Shown piece after piece: positions 36,398-48,914 of a stretch of 64,000 nt of DNA. The position numbers were made by a program, and so were the translations under genes. The notes under the pieces were generated by a model. It searched no databases. It was not told the origin of the DNA and saw nothing but the letters and a program-made list of their open reading frames with translations. Numbering within the stretch: position 1 is the first letter of the stretch; every line of letters begins with the position of its first letter. The DNA lies in contig JAVTLE010000003.1 of assembly GCA_033439295.1 (NCBI GenBank), positions 186,001-250,000 on the forward strand. The letters are read 5' to 3'. The stretch comes from Deuterostichococcus epilithicus. Taxonomy: Eukaryota; Chlorophyta; Trebouxiophyceae; Prasiolales; Stichococcaceae.

Positions 36398-37974
36398 CAC
36401 CTTTCACGGGGCAATGTCACCCTGAGCTGGCTTGGGTCGTCGCCAAAGTTCGGGTGCCGGCAGCTATTACGCAACTGAGCAACAGGAAGGGTGCAGTATG
36501 AGCCCACTGTGTTTGCAGCAACACCTCGATGGCGCATGTTCAGGACACGAGCAGCAGCACGGTGTGAAGCAGTGAACTGTACTTTACTTAGCCAGGTCTG
36601 AACGGCTGAGCTGGCTGTATGTTTCTGTCACACGAGCGGGGATGTGCTGATCCACCATTCCCGCCGCCACGGCTTGGTGTAATCTCTGGAAGTCCATAAT
36701 GCGCGGGTGACATGGGAGGACAGCCAGCTTGCACAACATGATTGCGCAGGCTCGAGAGCCATGCCGCTGCCGGAACTGGGGCATGCAACCGCCGTTCTGC
36801 AGAGGCATGCCGCCCTGCCCAGCCATGCTGCTACCGCCGCCTGCTACATGCGTTGCCGGCGCCTGGAACTCGCTCATGTCAAGCTGCATTCATCGCAGCA
36901 GTCTCGGGGCCTTGTCATTGGTACGATATGCCTGTGCACTGTGGGAAAGGGAACCTCAGCCACAAACGATGACATCGAGGAGCATGTCAGGGCAGGATGC
37001 AGAGCAGCATCATGGTGTCGTCTGCAGTCATTATCGGGGGGCTCGGGGACATTATTCTAACAGCTGCATGTGCAGTCCACATCCGTGCTCTTGACCCCGA
37101 GCTGCACAATTACAAGGCGAAGGTTTCCAAGCTAAGATCAAGGTTCAGCGGTGTTGAACCATTCTGCCGGTGCGTGCATTGAAACGACTCGAAGCTCGTT
37201 CCCCGCCAGAAATTCCGTCGCATGTGACCCGACACCTTGTTAAATACAAGTTGGCACACACCAGCGGCTGGGACACGGGCACTGCTACAGGCTCCCTGGA
37301 GCGACACGGCCGTGCCTAGTAGCGTCAGGCGTGCAGCGGAGGTAGGTTTCGAGGGCGTACCGCTGACCAGCGCTGTCGCTGAAAAGTTGTTCCAGTCGTG
37401 AGGCCCGCACCAGGCTCAGCCTGCTGGTTGCTGGGCTCGGCAAGCCAGGCTTCACCGGTCAGATCACAATGCTGGCAAATGCTCAACTTGCACACAAGAT
37501 GTTGGAACTCTGCACCTCCTGTAGCAGTAATTGAACCTCGTGGCAAAGCACTGCATACAGACTGACGGATTGTTCTAGCGCATGGGCTGCAGTTGGAGGT
37601 ACAGACCAGCAGCCTGAGACCACTTGCCGGCCTTGATGCTGAGGCGGCAAATCAGCAGTGCCTGCATACCATCGATGCACAGCGGAGGGAGCTCGCGCAT
37701 GGCGATAATGGCAAGCGGCTACAGCAGAAGATTATTGGCTGGGTTGCAGCACCGCCATCACGCCTTGGACTGCCGGCATGGCGCCTGCTGACCATTGCGG
37801 TTTTATGTAATCCTGCAAACGTGAGCTCTTCTGAACTGGCTTATTATCGCACTGCAAACTTTCGTTGAGCAGCAGCGCTGAGTGCGTTGCCAGAATGCAA
37901 CAAGAAGAGGGTGGGGCGCAATGTTTTGCCTCTGTTGGCGTTTGAAGCAGTGCAATGGCGCTTGTGAGCTGCAG
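36398..37974. other. Gene-poor stretch
   Basis: About 1.6 kb after the ATXR2 stop. Short frames exist on both strands but none shows family motifs, splice-phase continuity or length beyond chance. A 5' exon of the next gene may hide near 37590-37760. Confidence 0.4.
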
Positions 37975-39654
37975 GCTGCCCCCTTCAGCACAAGCCGCTG
38001 AAGCGCTGCTCACCAGGCTGGCACTGCAACAGCAGCAGTACTCAGAGGAGCGGCTGACGGCTGCCATAAGGATTGCAGCACTGCTGGACGACACAGCGAC
38101 CGGCGTGGCTGCGGCAGCGCTGGCAACATTTGCCGATTTTCTCGCCCCGCAAGTGCAGCAGATCCTGCTTCCAATGCTCGAAGCCGCGGGCGGCCACCTT
38201 CTGGGAGCCATGGCAACTTCCGGCATGCTCGACGCCGCAAAAGACGCAAATGCGGCACGTGGCCATCCTGTTTCAGGACGGTTTGCAGGGGGTCCTGCAG
38301 GCTGCCAGTCCGAGCCGAGTGTCACGAGACGACGCTGACGATGGCGAGACACATCGTGTGTTTGTGTGCCGCTGCCACGGGCTCCCGTTAAAGGGCACTC
38401 ACGTCGGCGCTGCCGAATCTGGCCTTTGCTGCGCACGTCAGCATCAACACCGGGGCCCTCGCCAAAGCGCGCGCCCCCGGGGCGCTGGTGTCCGTCTGCG
38501 GCACGCTGCTGGCGGTGCACCGGCTGTGCGACCGCTGGCTGCAGGATGCCAGCATGTCCCGCCTCATGCACGCCACCTGCCTGGCTCCAGCTCCCAAGCC
38601 GGGATGCGCGGCGGAGCCGCCGCAGTATGTGCAAGGCTACGTCCTGGCGGCCAATGCACATTCGCTGGAGGCGGTTGCCTCCATTGTGCGCCGCCTCGTG
38701 AATTGTTTGTGTGCTGGGGGCTGGGCATCGCCACGGCCGCCCCCACTGCCGCAGGGCTCAGCAGCCTGGCGGCTCTGGCGGACTCGGGCGTCCTGGCGGC
38801 GCCGGTCTCATGGCTGTAGCGGCAGATCGCCACACTCCAGGCGGCGACGCGGGCGGGTGACAACGCCGCACAGCGCGCTGCCTTTGAGAGATGCCACGTC
38901 CCTGCGCATGCGGCGTGCGGCGCGCTTGCCGCAGTGGCGCACAGCGTGTCGGCGGCCTGCAGAGACTCTCCCGCCGGAGGGCGCTGCGTCCCAGCTGCTC
39001 TGCTGGCCGCGGTCGCCGCCGGCGTGGTTGCCGACGTCGTACTGCTGGCCGCCAAGCTGGCCGCCGAGCGTCGTGCGACCGCGGCGCCGTGTGGCCGGAC
39101 CCCATGACGGGCAGCTCCCACTCGAACCTGGGCCTCAGTGCCCCGGGTGCCCTGGCGGCGGCGGCACCGCCGGACGCTGCCGGCATCATCGCAGAGCAGG
39201 GCGCAGTGGCCGCCCTGTCAGCGGAACTGTGGGCACTGCCAGCCTGCAGCTGCGCCGGCAAGACCTGCACCTGCCAGCGCGCAGGGCTGGCGGTGGGGCT
39301 GGTCCAGTGCGCCTGCGTTGCAATGGCGGCGCAGACTGCCAAGCACCACGACAGCCAGCCATGCGGCGCTGTCGGCCGGAGGCGCATGCGAGTGGGCAGC
39401 AACCAGGACTGTGGTCCTGCCAAGGCTGCACCGCACTGCCAGGGCCTTTTAGTGCTGACCTGGACAGGGTCTCGCGGGCCGTCGGGCACGCCGCAGTTGG
39501 GCGCCAGCAAGTCGGTGACAGCACCGGCTTGGGCGGCAGCGCTGCCTTGGCCGTCGCCACTGGCACAGAGACTCAGGAGAACGACTTTGCCGCCCAGCTG
39601 GCTGCCGCTGATGCGGCGATGCATGCCATGCTCAAGGCGAGCTTCCGTCGCTGA
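37975..39654 (+). CDS. Unrecognised Ala-rich helical protein (partial model)
   Basis: Coding-like segments on the plus strand: 37975 to about 38266 (SAQAAEALLTRLALQQQQYS, TATGVAAAALATFADFLAPQ); about 38401..38697 (NLAFAAHVSINTGALAK, LLAVHRLCDRWLQD, YVQGYVLAANAHSLEAVASI), ending at a gtgaat donor; and 38755 to about 39103 (LAALADSGVLAAP, then ATLQAATRAGDNAAQRAAFE). The last part ends FAAQLAAADAAMHAMLKASF at TGA 39652..39654. The segments fit an alpha-helical repeat-like protein, but I recognise no family. In the third segment a TAG at 38817..38819 interrupts the frame. The only GT...AG pair that skips it would be a 21-base intron, so a sequencing error or decay is more likely. The start is unknown; exon joins are approximate. 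Confidence 0.35.
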
Positions 39655-41028
39655 GGCACATTGTACTGGGTGCACGAACTCGAACACAGCGAGTATGACA
39701 TTACTTGGCAAAGGGCGGTACTGTGTGTCTCAGTCAAGCCTGGTCAGTCCGTCAGCCTCTCATGTTCGTGCATACTATCATGCCTGTGCTCAAGATCCCA
39801 AAAGGTTGCGCCTCTTATGCATCCTAAATGTGCATTGCAGAATTTGCACCTCGGTGCTCAGGATGAGGAGACCGCCACAGCAGTCACAGCGGCATCAAGC
39901 CAACGAAACAGCCGCAGGCAGCGCAGCAGGCCGGCAGCCGGCGCAGCGGCGCCTCACACGGTGGCAGGCTCATCACATCCAGAGGCGGCGCCCAGCAGTG
40001 GCCCAGCAGAGCGCACGGCCACGCCAGCAGCTTTGCTCCTGTGTCCAATTCCAAAGGTGACAACAAGCTGGCTTGCATAGTAGGTACGTCATGTCGGCCA
40101 CATCTGCACCATGGCATTGTAATATGCAGGACCTCAATCTGTGTCGGTGCTGCTGCCGCGCAGGAAGTCGTGCAGGTGCCCATTGGACGGGGTAAGTGCC
40201 AGCGGCCAGCAGGCTGAACTCTCGTCAACGCCGCCCGCATTTGCGTGGCGCAGGCGGCAGTCGTTTGGGGCCTGTGCACTGCGCCGCAGCGCCGTGCAGG
40301 TCAATTTTCGACCCCGGGAAGATGACATCCAGCTTATCCCAGTGTTGACACTACACGTTTGGACACCACCAGGACAGCAGCAATACCTGTTCAAACATGG
40401 GCGCTCTGTGCTCGTCCGTACATTGAGATAGTTGGCGAGGTTATACCTATGCATGTACAACAGATCGCCTACTAGCTACGACTCCATGCCAGCAAAAATA
40501 TAACGTCGCGCTAAATAACGTCGCGCCTCAGCCAGCGATTTCATAGGTGGCAACCCCTCGCAAATTCCTTTGCGTGCTGTGGAGCTCAGACCCATGTCTC
40601 AAGCTTATTTACAAACACATGGCGAGCTTCAAGAGCGGAGGCAGCATGAATTGCAGCGCTACTGGCGCTGTCCGGCCTCGACATGGAGCCCATGGCACGA
40701 CCAGGGGCATGGTCACGCATTGCCTTGCATGCGGCGCTGTCTGTTGTCAAAGCTCTTAATCAATGTACAGATGTCAGTTCGACCACCACCCTGATGGTTT
40801 TTCCTCTGTCCTCTGTGTTGAGGGCTGCACTGCCAGTCTTCTCTCTGTCGCTGGGTGCTCTACCTGGCCAGTTCTGCTCCCTCGGCTCCACCATGTGCCA
40901 GCTGGTGCGGCTCCGCCAGGCATTACCATGGCGGCGCCGCAGTCGCTGCTGGCACACGTATTGGCAAGCCTTCAACTCGGGGGCCGCACACTGCCTCAGA
41001 AGCTGGAGGCGGTCCCTTTCGTGGTGGG
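39655..41028. other. Intergenic with weak exon-like segments
   Basis: Plus-strand segments at 39838..40055, about 40165..40191 and about 40252..40299 are bounded by plausible cag and gt sites and join in phase, but the product is short and matches nothing I know. Two 11-base copies of TAACGTCGCGC lie at 40501 and 40516. Otherwise nothing supported. Confidence 0.3.
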
Positions 41029-44000
41029 TTACTCAGGCCGGCACTTCTGGATGCGCTGCACGGTGGCGGGCAGCGCGCCGACGTCGTCCATCCATGCATA
41101 GCACGCCCTGAAGAAGCCCGGCTCTTGCCCGTGGCAGCACTCGCCTACGTGGCGCATGCATGCAAAAATCAACACAGGGTCTGTACCTCACATTGCATAC
41201 TCAAACACCACCGTCCGCCAGGGAGCCGCACGCTCCCCGCAGCAGGTCCCTGCTCCTGACGCGCAGCCAGGCCCCGATCTCCACCAGGGCAGTCGCGGCT
41301 CGTTGTTTGTACATGACAGCAGCGGCGCCCGCACCCGGCGTGAGGATGACCTTCTGCTCGTCGGCGAGCTTGTGCCACAGCCTGCGCTCGCCCTCCCAGG
41401 TCGGCTCCGTGAGAAATTGCCGCAGGTCCAGCCACATCATCATGGTGCTGTCCGCCGGCACGAAGGGGATGCCCGCCTCCGTCAGCGCGCCTGCGGGTTT
41501 CAGGGTTTCAGGGTCAGGGTTTGCAGCCTTCGTCAGCGCCCCAGCGGGCACGCGCACCAGCGGATTGGGCAGCCTGCCCGGTCGGTTGCCGCCATTCATG
41601 CGTCCACGCAGGCAGAGACATGCGCGGCTTGACGGGAGGCCCGCACGAAGGCATGTAAGCGAAGGCGCTGGCCTCAGGGTGCCGGGTTGGCCAAGCTGCT
41701 GGCGCCCAGGAGTGCCGCATTACAAGCGCATTCACGACATGACGAGCGAGGTGACTCCACCTGAGATGGCCCCGTAGGCGGCGCGCAGGCGGCGCTTGTT
41801 CTCTTCGACGTACTCCGACAGCCAGTCGGTGTCCTCAAACAGCTCCGCCAGCGTGTGCTGCACGATGTTGGAGACGCCCGCGAAGTAGCCCGCCAGCGCT
41901 GCCGCCCTGCAGATGTGGTGTGTAACACAGAGTTAGGACCTGACGCAGTCAGTCGTGTGGTGCGCAGGTGTGGCAGCTCGCGGCTTGGGAGCGTGCAGTG
42001 CGGCGACACACTCTGAGAAGGACGGGCAAGCCGCCAGCGCTGCCGCACTCCGGAGTGCTTCGTGCGGTGATAAGCAGATTGCATAGCCCGGCTCCTGCAG
42101 ATGGCTGCTGGGGCAGAGGTGCACGATAGGCGACAGACAGACAGCGCGCCGGCAGCAGCGCCGCTGCTGGGGTGGCAAGATCCCGGCGTCACACGCATGC
42201 GAATGCAAACGTCAGATTGGCGGTGTGCCAAGCCTGCGAGACCAGACAGCCACTGTGCACTATGCTCCGCTCAACCCCCTCAAGCAATCGTGCAGGCGTG
42301 TTGAAATCTTTGTTCGTCATGAGTCGGCTTCCGTCCCGCCCGTTCCCGCTTCGTCTTGTCAGCTGGACCGCCGGCTTCACACAGTTGGTGCCAGGGATTT
42401 CCGTGCCATCTCAGCAAACGTGCAGGCAGTGAGTGCCAAGCGTCTTGAGAGGTCCGGCTCGTCCATTTCACGTAGCTCTGAGACCTTCGGTCAGCGAAAC
42501 GCACTCGATGAAGGCCGCGTTGCGGGTGTAGACGGCGCCCACTCGGAAGCCGGAAGCGCAAAAGTCCTTGGAGACACCAAAGATGACGTGCACGAAGGCC
42601 GCCAGCGCGGCCGCCTGTTTGGGGTGCGACTCGGCGTGCCGCTGTGCCAAAAGGGCCGCCGATGTAAACTCCGCCCCCTCCCCGAAGATGGAGTTGGCAT
42701 ACACCTGCAGGCGGAGCCCCCAACATATTTGTCCATGGCGAGCACGCCGCCAGTGCAGCACCTTGAGCTCGCACACGGACGCGGCTGCCATATTCCTCTG
42801 ATGTTTCCGGCTGCATGGTCAGCAGTGCTGCGCTTCTGCAGGCGCTGGCAATTGCTGCCAGGCCCATGAGGGGGGCTTGGATCGCAACTGATTGCGCCTG
42901 CCAGAGGCGGCCTGCTGCAGGGGCTAGCACTGTGCAAGCAGGAGCGTGTGTGCACCTCGTCGGAGATGAAGTGGATCTCACGCTCGAGGCACCACTCCAT
43001 CATCAGTTGCAGCTGCTCCGGCGAGTAGCAAGTGCCCTGCACCGCACAGCCGCGTGTGAAGCCAAGACGTCGTGGAAGGAAGACGCAATTCTTCCATCCT
43101 GACTGCAACAGTGCAGGCACAGGATTGGAAGCTGCCACCTCGGGATCCACAAGTGGCGTCAACATTCGTGAGAATCACCACCCCGGCTGCAGTGAACCAC
43201 TGCTGGCCCAGGAACAACAAGCTGTCCCTGTTCCATGCGCAGCGGGTCAGTCGCTTCACCAAGTGGCACAGCAACCAGTCCTGAGATGGGGTCCACATGT
43301 TCCTCCAGTGTCGTTCCTGCTTCCGCTGTCCAGCTGCCACACGGGGCGGTGCCTTCGCAAGCACTCCAGAAACCCGCGTGTGCGTGCTGCTCTGCAGGAG
43401 ATGCCACCCTTCAGCATATGCGAGGGAGCTCACGATGGGGTTGTTGGGGTGGCACAGCAGCAGCGCGCGCGACGGGTGGCCGTCTGCCTCCGCAGCCGCC
43501 GCCGCCGCCGCGAGCGCCGGCACGCAGTCCTCGCCGCCGGCGCCCGGCAGCGCGCAGTGCACCGGCACCGGCTTCAGCCCAGCGCTCGCCTGCGGGCCAG
43601 GGTGCAGCGACACGATAGGGACGAGAGCGTGAATGACGTTGAGCCGGAGTCGACCTTGTGGCCATGCAGCAGTGCACCGGCACCGGCTTCAGCCCGCACG
43701 CGCGTGCGGGTCAAGGGGCGGAAGAAGGACCAGATCAGCAACACAAGCAGGGCGCTGTCGATCTTGCCCCTGTGATGACTGCCACACGGGCATCGCAGGA
43801 GGCTCCATGCAGCAGGCAGCTCTGTATACCTGGTGATGTGCACATGCCTGTCGCCGGGTTGCCGTAGCGGCGGACGATCAACAGAGCCGTATACACTATC
43901 TGTGAACCAGCTTGTGCGGCTCGAGTGAGGGTGCCAGCCGCGCCTGTGTGTCAAAGTCGAAGCCAGGGTAGTAGGGCGCCGGGATCAGCACCGAGTCGCC

Positions 44001-45085
44001 GCGCTCGCCCAGCAGGTTGAACATGGTGGACAACACTGCGCCGCAGCCGGACGCCAGGAAGATATGCGCTGGGTCTACCTCCACACCCTGTTCAAGGCAT
44101 GTGGAGACGGGGGTTGGCTGAGATGCGTTGAGTTCAACTCGATTCGTACTTCTGAGGCTGCTTGCTGCAGGTTTCACTTGCTAGCAGGATGACACATCCA
44201 CCTTACTTGATTGACACATGGTGCGGAGGCTCTTGGCCAAATCTGCTGGTGGCCCAGGGGGGGCAAAGCGGACTGGAATCCGGCAGGGTGCGGCCGGGAG
44301 GGGGAGGGGTAAAGGGTGAAGGGTGTGGGCACCTTCATGAAGGTCTGCGACAGCATGCCGGCCAACGCCTTGCGAAATCGCTCGATACCCTGGAAATTGT
44401 CATAGAAGAATGCCTCCCGCGGCAGCGGCGCCGTCCGCGCCAGCCGCTCCTGCAGTGGCAGTCAGGATCCATTCCGCCAATTCGCCAGCCACAGAAGTTG
44501 CTGCCAAGTCCTGCCACACTCTGCACTCACTCGGTCTGGCGTGTGCATGCCTGGGATGGCTGCGCAGAAGGAGGCGATGCTGACTCTGTGCATCGCGCAT
44601 GCATACGGGCGCCGCTGCCAGGCCCCTGCGCAGCAAGCATGCATGCAGCACACCCATTGTCGGCAGATTCTGATTCAATCACCTGCATCAGGTCGATGGA
44701 CTGCCGGTTCTCCGCCACCGCCATCACCGTGTAGCCCTCCGGATTTTCCTTGGTCCTGCGGACAGCCCCAAGACGGAGTTTGGTCACTTTGAGGCGTGTT
44801 GAACACACAGGGCGCATTCACCGCTGGTTGTGGGCCAGCGTCTGGCATCAGTGGTGTGGCCGGTGCTTGGAGCGTCGTCAGACTGTGGGAGTTGAGCGAG
44901 GATCCCACAGGAAGGGGAGGGCCGAATCCTCACCAAAGCCCGCCCTTGACGGCGCGCCCTACACCCTCAAAATAATATGCCCCACCGAATGAGCCCAGCA
45001 GGGAGTTGGCTCGGGAGCTGACGCCGCCCAGCCGCTGCACCTGGCGGACCTCCTCTGCCGGCGCTTCCTGCCTGTGAACGGTCAT
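41029..45085 (-). CDS. ACC-synthase-like aminotransferase (PLP fold type I)
   Basis: Exons 45085..44934, 44755..44683, 44449..44333, 44087..43944, 43589..43434, 43036..42956, 42704..42505, one unresolved short exon, 41906..41761, 41490..41335 and 41144..41029. Landmarks of the ACC synthase/ACS-like group follow in order: SSRANSLLGSF, NPEGYTVMAVAENRQSIDL, DNFQGIERFRKALA, LASGCGAVLSTMFNLL, GDSVLIPAPYYPGFDFD, LLLCHPNNPI, HFISDEVYANSIFG, GVSKDFCASGFRVGAVYT (Schiff-base lysine in SKDF), FVPADSTMMMWLDLRQFL and EPGFFRACYAWMD. Plant ACC synthases make the ethylene precursor from S-adenosylmethionine; ACS10/12-type relatives and many algal members are ordinary aminotransferases, so the substrate cannot be read here. 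The intron after exon 4 has a GC donor (ACAG|gcgcgg). Three introns carry echo exons. Confidence 0.87.
41494..41525. repeat. Telomere-like array at an ACS-like intron acceptor
   Basis: On the minus strand, CCCTGACCCTGAAACCC-type units run straight into the acceptor of exon 41490..41335. Confidence 0.7.
41525..41552 (-). repeat. Echo exon: short copy of the start of ACS-like exon 41490
   Basis: About 22 of 27 bases match the acceptor and first bases of the exon, offset by 51 bp. The telomere-like array lies between the two copies. Confidence 0.6.
41992..42052 (-). repeat. Echo exon: decayed copy of ACS-like exon 41906
   Basis: A 16-base identical run (42046..42031) repeats exon bases starting at 41905, offset 141 bp, with weaker similarity after it. 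Confidence 0.65.
43665..43710 (-). repeat. Echo exon: copy of the start of ACS-like exon 43589
   Basis: A 27-base identical run at 43669..43695 repeats exon bases 43554..43580, offset exactly 115 bp and in the same orientation. Flanking bases are diverged. Confidence 0.9.
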
Positions 45086-45761
45086 AAACCATGCTCTGAT
45101 GACAACCACATCCGGCAGCGACACCTGCCGATGCAGCTTCCACGCGGCTGACCGCCACTAAGGCCAGAGAATTCAATGGCCTTTGGTACTGCTCTGCGCA
45201 TGACCAAAATGGCTGGGCAGCTTCTGGTAGGATGCTCGGCATGTAGGCCACTAAGTGACAGGCCGATCGAGCTGCACCAGTGTACAGCCCTTGTCAGATA
45301 TGGTGGAGTTGAGGAGCTCACGATGCAGCTTGCAAGGCGGTCGCAGGATCGCCGCCATCGCTGGCTTGAGCGCTCATGGCTAATGGCTGTTGTGTGAAGT
45401 CTCAGAAAGTCGCCAAAACACAGACTGCAATACTGCAAAAGATGATGAGTGCGTCACAGATGCTCCAGCACGCGCAAGGGGATATTTCGTGGATCGCCAC
45501 GAGGATGAGTCTCTTGACTCTGTAATGCATACGTGCATGCGTAATGTGAGACGGATCGGCGCCGCAGAGGAAAACATGGAATTCATTTTGTGTCGTCATC
45601 ATCACGTCACAGCACATCCCGAGAAAATGGCAAACCCTAACCACAATCTCGTATCCAGCGGCCACAGTTTCGACCTCCCTCCCCATCTGCTGGAACGTTG
45701 TTGCCTGCAACCCCCCAGAAACCCCGCAGAGCTGCGCTTGCTGCTGTCGGCAGTCGCCTTG
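45086..45761. other. Tandem intergenic gap
   Basis: 676 bp between the ACS-like start and the stop of the BRCT gene, both minus strand. A plus-strand open frame from 45390 runs across it into the BRCT exon, but it shows no family motif and I treat it as chance. No gene supported. Confidence 0.45.
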
Positions 45762-48700
45762 TCAGCATGCGAGCCGCAGTTCATACAGTGCAGAGCCACC
45801 GGCGCCAGGCCGAGACACACGCGCCAGGCCGTCAAATGCGCGCCGCGCACCGAGCAGCTCCCCAGCGGTGACAGTGTCGCCACCAACGATGGCCGCCTTC
45901 AGCCTCTCGCCCTGCTGGCCGCCCAGTGCCTGCAGATGAAGAGGTCATGGTGTGAACAGATCGACAGCTCGCGACGGCGCACTATCTTGTGGCGCGAGCT
46001 TTGGGTCACAAATTGCATCTGCCATCCAGAGACTCGGACGATCTTCAGCACGCGTGCTGCGAACCTCGAGCATGTGAAGAGTGCCGCACCTTCATCGCCA
46101 CGATGAACGCATCAGGCGACAGCTGAGCGCCATAAAACTCGGCGATGCAGCGCAGCAGCTGCGCGCGGCTGACGCCACGCCCCGGCACCGTGCTGATGGC
46201 CTTGGAGGCCAGCCCCAACTCGCCGCCGGCGCCTTGCGGCAGCAGGATGGTCAGCGAAGACGCCTGTGAGGTCACTTGAAGCATCAGATTGACTCAAGAA
46301 CTGCCACCAGGCAATGACCAGGAGGTGCCGACTGTGACTGCGCATGCAGAGCGTGAGCCTCTGGAGTGTCAAGCAGCGAGCACCACTGGAGCATCTCAGG
46401 CATTGCCGCAATTGCTGCACAGAATGTGGAACGCCCTGCAAGTCAATCAGCTGACGCCGAGGCGTCTTCGCTGTCGCTGCTGCTCGGAGCACACCAATCG
46501 AACCCTAAACCTAAACCCTAAACCCACCTGGCAGACGGCCTCGTCCCACTGCGCTGGCGTCAGCGCCCTGCCGGGCGCATCGGCGGCGGGCGGCGTCGCG
46601 CCGGGCCCCAGGATCTCGGCCGCCGCGATCTGTGTGGCGCTGAACGCCTGCTCCTCGGCTTCCATCCTGCAGATGCCCACATTTCCGCACCACAGTCAAA
46701 GCGGCACATGCACAGCCAACTTTGGCGATCATCATGGCCTCTGAATACAAGTTGTCGCGGCAAGGGATACCAGGTCTCTCCTGCGGTCAGATGTGATGGC
46801 TCTGCCTTCGGACATGCCCCCCACCTGCCGGGCGTGTGGCAGTCGATGCGGGCGTGAGCCACATCCTCGGTGACACACCACAGGATGTCTTGCAGCAGCG
46901 TGGCCGGTGGCCATGCATGCAGCTGCGAGCCTGCAGAAACAAACCACAACGTAGGCCCCAGCGGCCATTTGCATGTTTGCCCGCTGTCATGGCGGACAGA
47001 TGACTAGCGCAGCTCAAGATTGAATATGCCGAGCCGCAGCCAATGCAAGCTACCGCATCAGTCGCCGCCCCATGAGCCAGTGCACCGTTCAGAACACCAC
47101 CCGGCCGTGCATATGTCGATCGGGTAACTCAGATGGTCGGCTTCGACCCTCGCATCCGCACCCCAATGATCACACTGGTGGTTGACCTGCAGCACACCTG
47201 GCGGCCGGGTGTGGCCGGTGCGCCGATCCATGTCCTGCACCAGCCGCAGCCTGGCGGCGTGGCCGCCCGCCGTCGCTGCAAATGCCGCCAGCTGTGGGCC
47301 CTGGCCGCCCGCCTGCCGCTGCTGCGCTCGCTCAGGATGTTGCGCAGCCGCTGCGTCTGCCTCGGCAACGCCTGCTGGCTGCCGCCTCCCGGGTTCGGGA
47401 TCAGATTCAGGTTCGGATTCGGGCGCCGGCCTGTGCACTTCAGGCGTGTGGCCTGAGTCAGTCTCCGACGCCGGCGGTGCGGGCGGCGGCTTTGGGCAGG
47501 GCTGCTGGGATGTTGGGGGCCGCGCGTTGGGCGGCCCTGCCGGCGCAGACGCTGCCGTGTCGCTGGTATCTGCGTCGCTGTCGAAGCCCAGGTCCTCTGT
47601 GCAGCTGCTGGCTGCGGCCATCGGCTGCACACGGGAACAGCAGGTGGGTGAGGGTTTAGGGTTTTTTGTTTTAGTGACTGCACGATTCCAGACTGACCAT
47701 GACAACCTCGCACCGAGCAGCAAGCCTAGCTGCGGCAGTGCACGAGCGGTTGAGCGTCCACTTGCGGTCATGCATCAGGCTGCTGTCTGTGGCGGCACGC
47801 AGGGTCTACGACCCTACCCAGGGTTTCCCTCTCGTACGGCTGGCTGGATGCTGCACAAGGTATGCCGCACCTGTCTGGCGAGCCCGGCACCCGCCTTGCC
47901 GGCAGGACCAGGCGCCCGCGCCGCTGCACGCTGCCGAGCCGGTGTCGATGCTGGAGCCGCCTGCTCCCCTGGCGCGATGACTTTTCGCTGCTGTTGGGTT
48001 GCAGGCGCCGCCGCGGCTGCCGACAAGGCGGCTGAACCGTGCAAACCAGCGGCTGCTGGCGCCTCCTGCGTCTGCGTCACCGAAGCTGCAGCCGCCACGG
48101 GCGCTGCTCCTGCTGCCGTCAATGGCGCCGGGCAGCCCCTGGATGCGCCAGCAGCCGAGCTCTGGAGCCAACCAACGCTCTGCGCCGGTGTGGCCGCCAG
48201 CACTGCCGAGTCGACCACTGGCGCTGGCCGCAATGAAGGACTTTCGGCTGCAGGTGCTGCGGCAGCAGCCACTATTGTGGGCGGGCAGGCTGGCAGCGCT
48301 GCTTCCTGGGTGCTGGCTGTTGGCGTAAATGCTGCACTCGCCGATCGGCACGGCATTGCCGACTGCGGCGTTGCCGCTACCTGTGACAGCTTTGCCGTTG
48401 CAGCAGCCAAGCCAGCGGGCGCTGCCGACGGCGCCGCCGCCAGCAAGCGTGGGCTTGCAGGCTTGCCGGCCTGTGTTGCCGCGGTGCTGGGTGTGGCCCC
48501 TGTGCCGGCTGGCTGCGCTGCCACAGCCGTGCCGCCAGGCGCCGCAGCTGCACTTGCGGCCGGATGTGCCTCAAGCATAGCAGCTGCAGCCGTTTGCTTT
48601 CCGGCTGACTGTAGCGGGAGACGCGCTGGCGGACTGGCAAGGGCGGCCCGACAGGCAGAGGATGCTGGCTCCTCGCGTGGTGGCGCACCCCCAGCCATCG

Positions 48701-48879
48701 TGCTGCAGGTGGATTGGCGCCCGGCCTCAACCGGCGCAGCCACCAGGCCGGTGGCGGCCTGCCTAGCGCCTGCGGCTGGCTGTGCTGCCGCCGCCTGCTG
48801 CTCAGCTGGCAGCACCGCGAGCACTGTTGAGGTGGGCTGCTGCAGCTTGCCTCCCGCACTGTGGCATGCTGCCGTGCAG

Positions 48880-48914
<35 letters not shown>

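Noticed and set aside
38758-39711. Long minus-strand frame opposite the Ala-rich gene
   Set aside because: Its composition looks like a reversed Ala-rich frame, with no motif and no splice support.
40763-41101. Plus-strand frame overlapping the ACS-like 3' end
   Set aside because: It is antisense to the last ACS-like exon, whose EPGFFRACYAWMD motif and phase are convincing.
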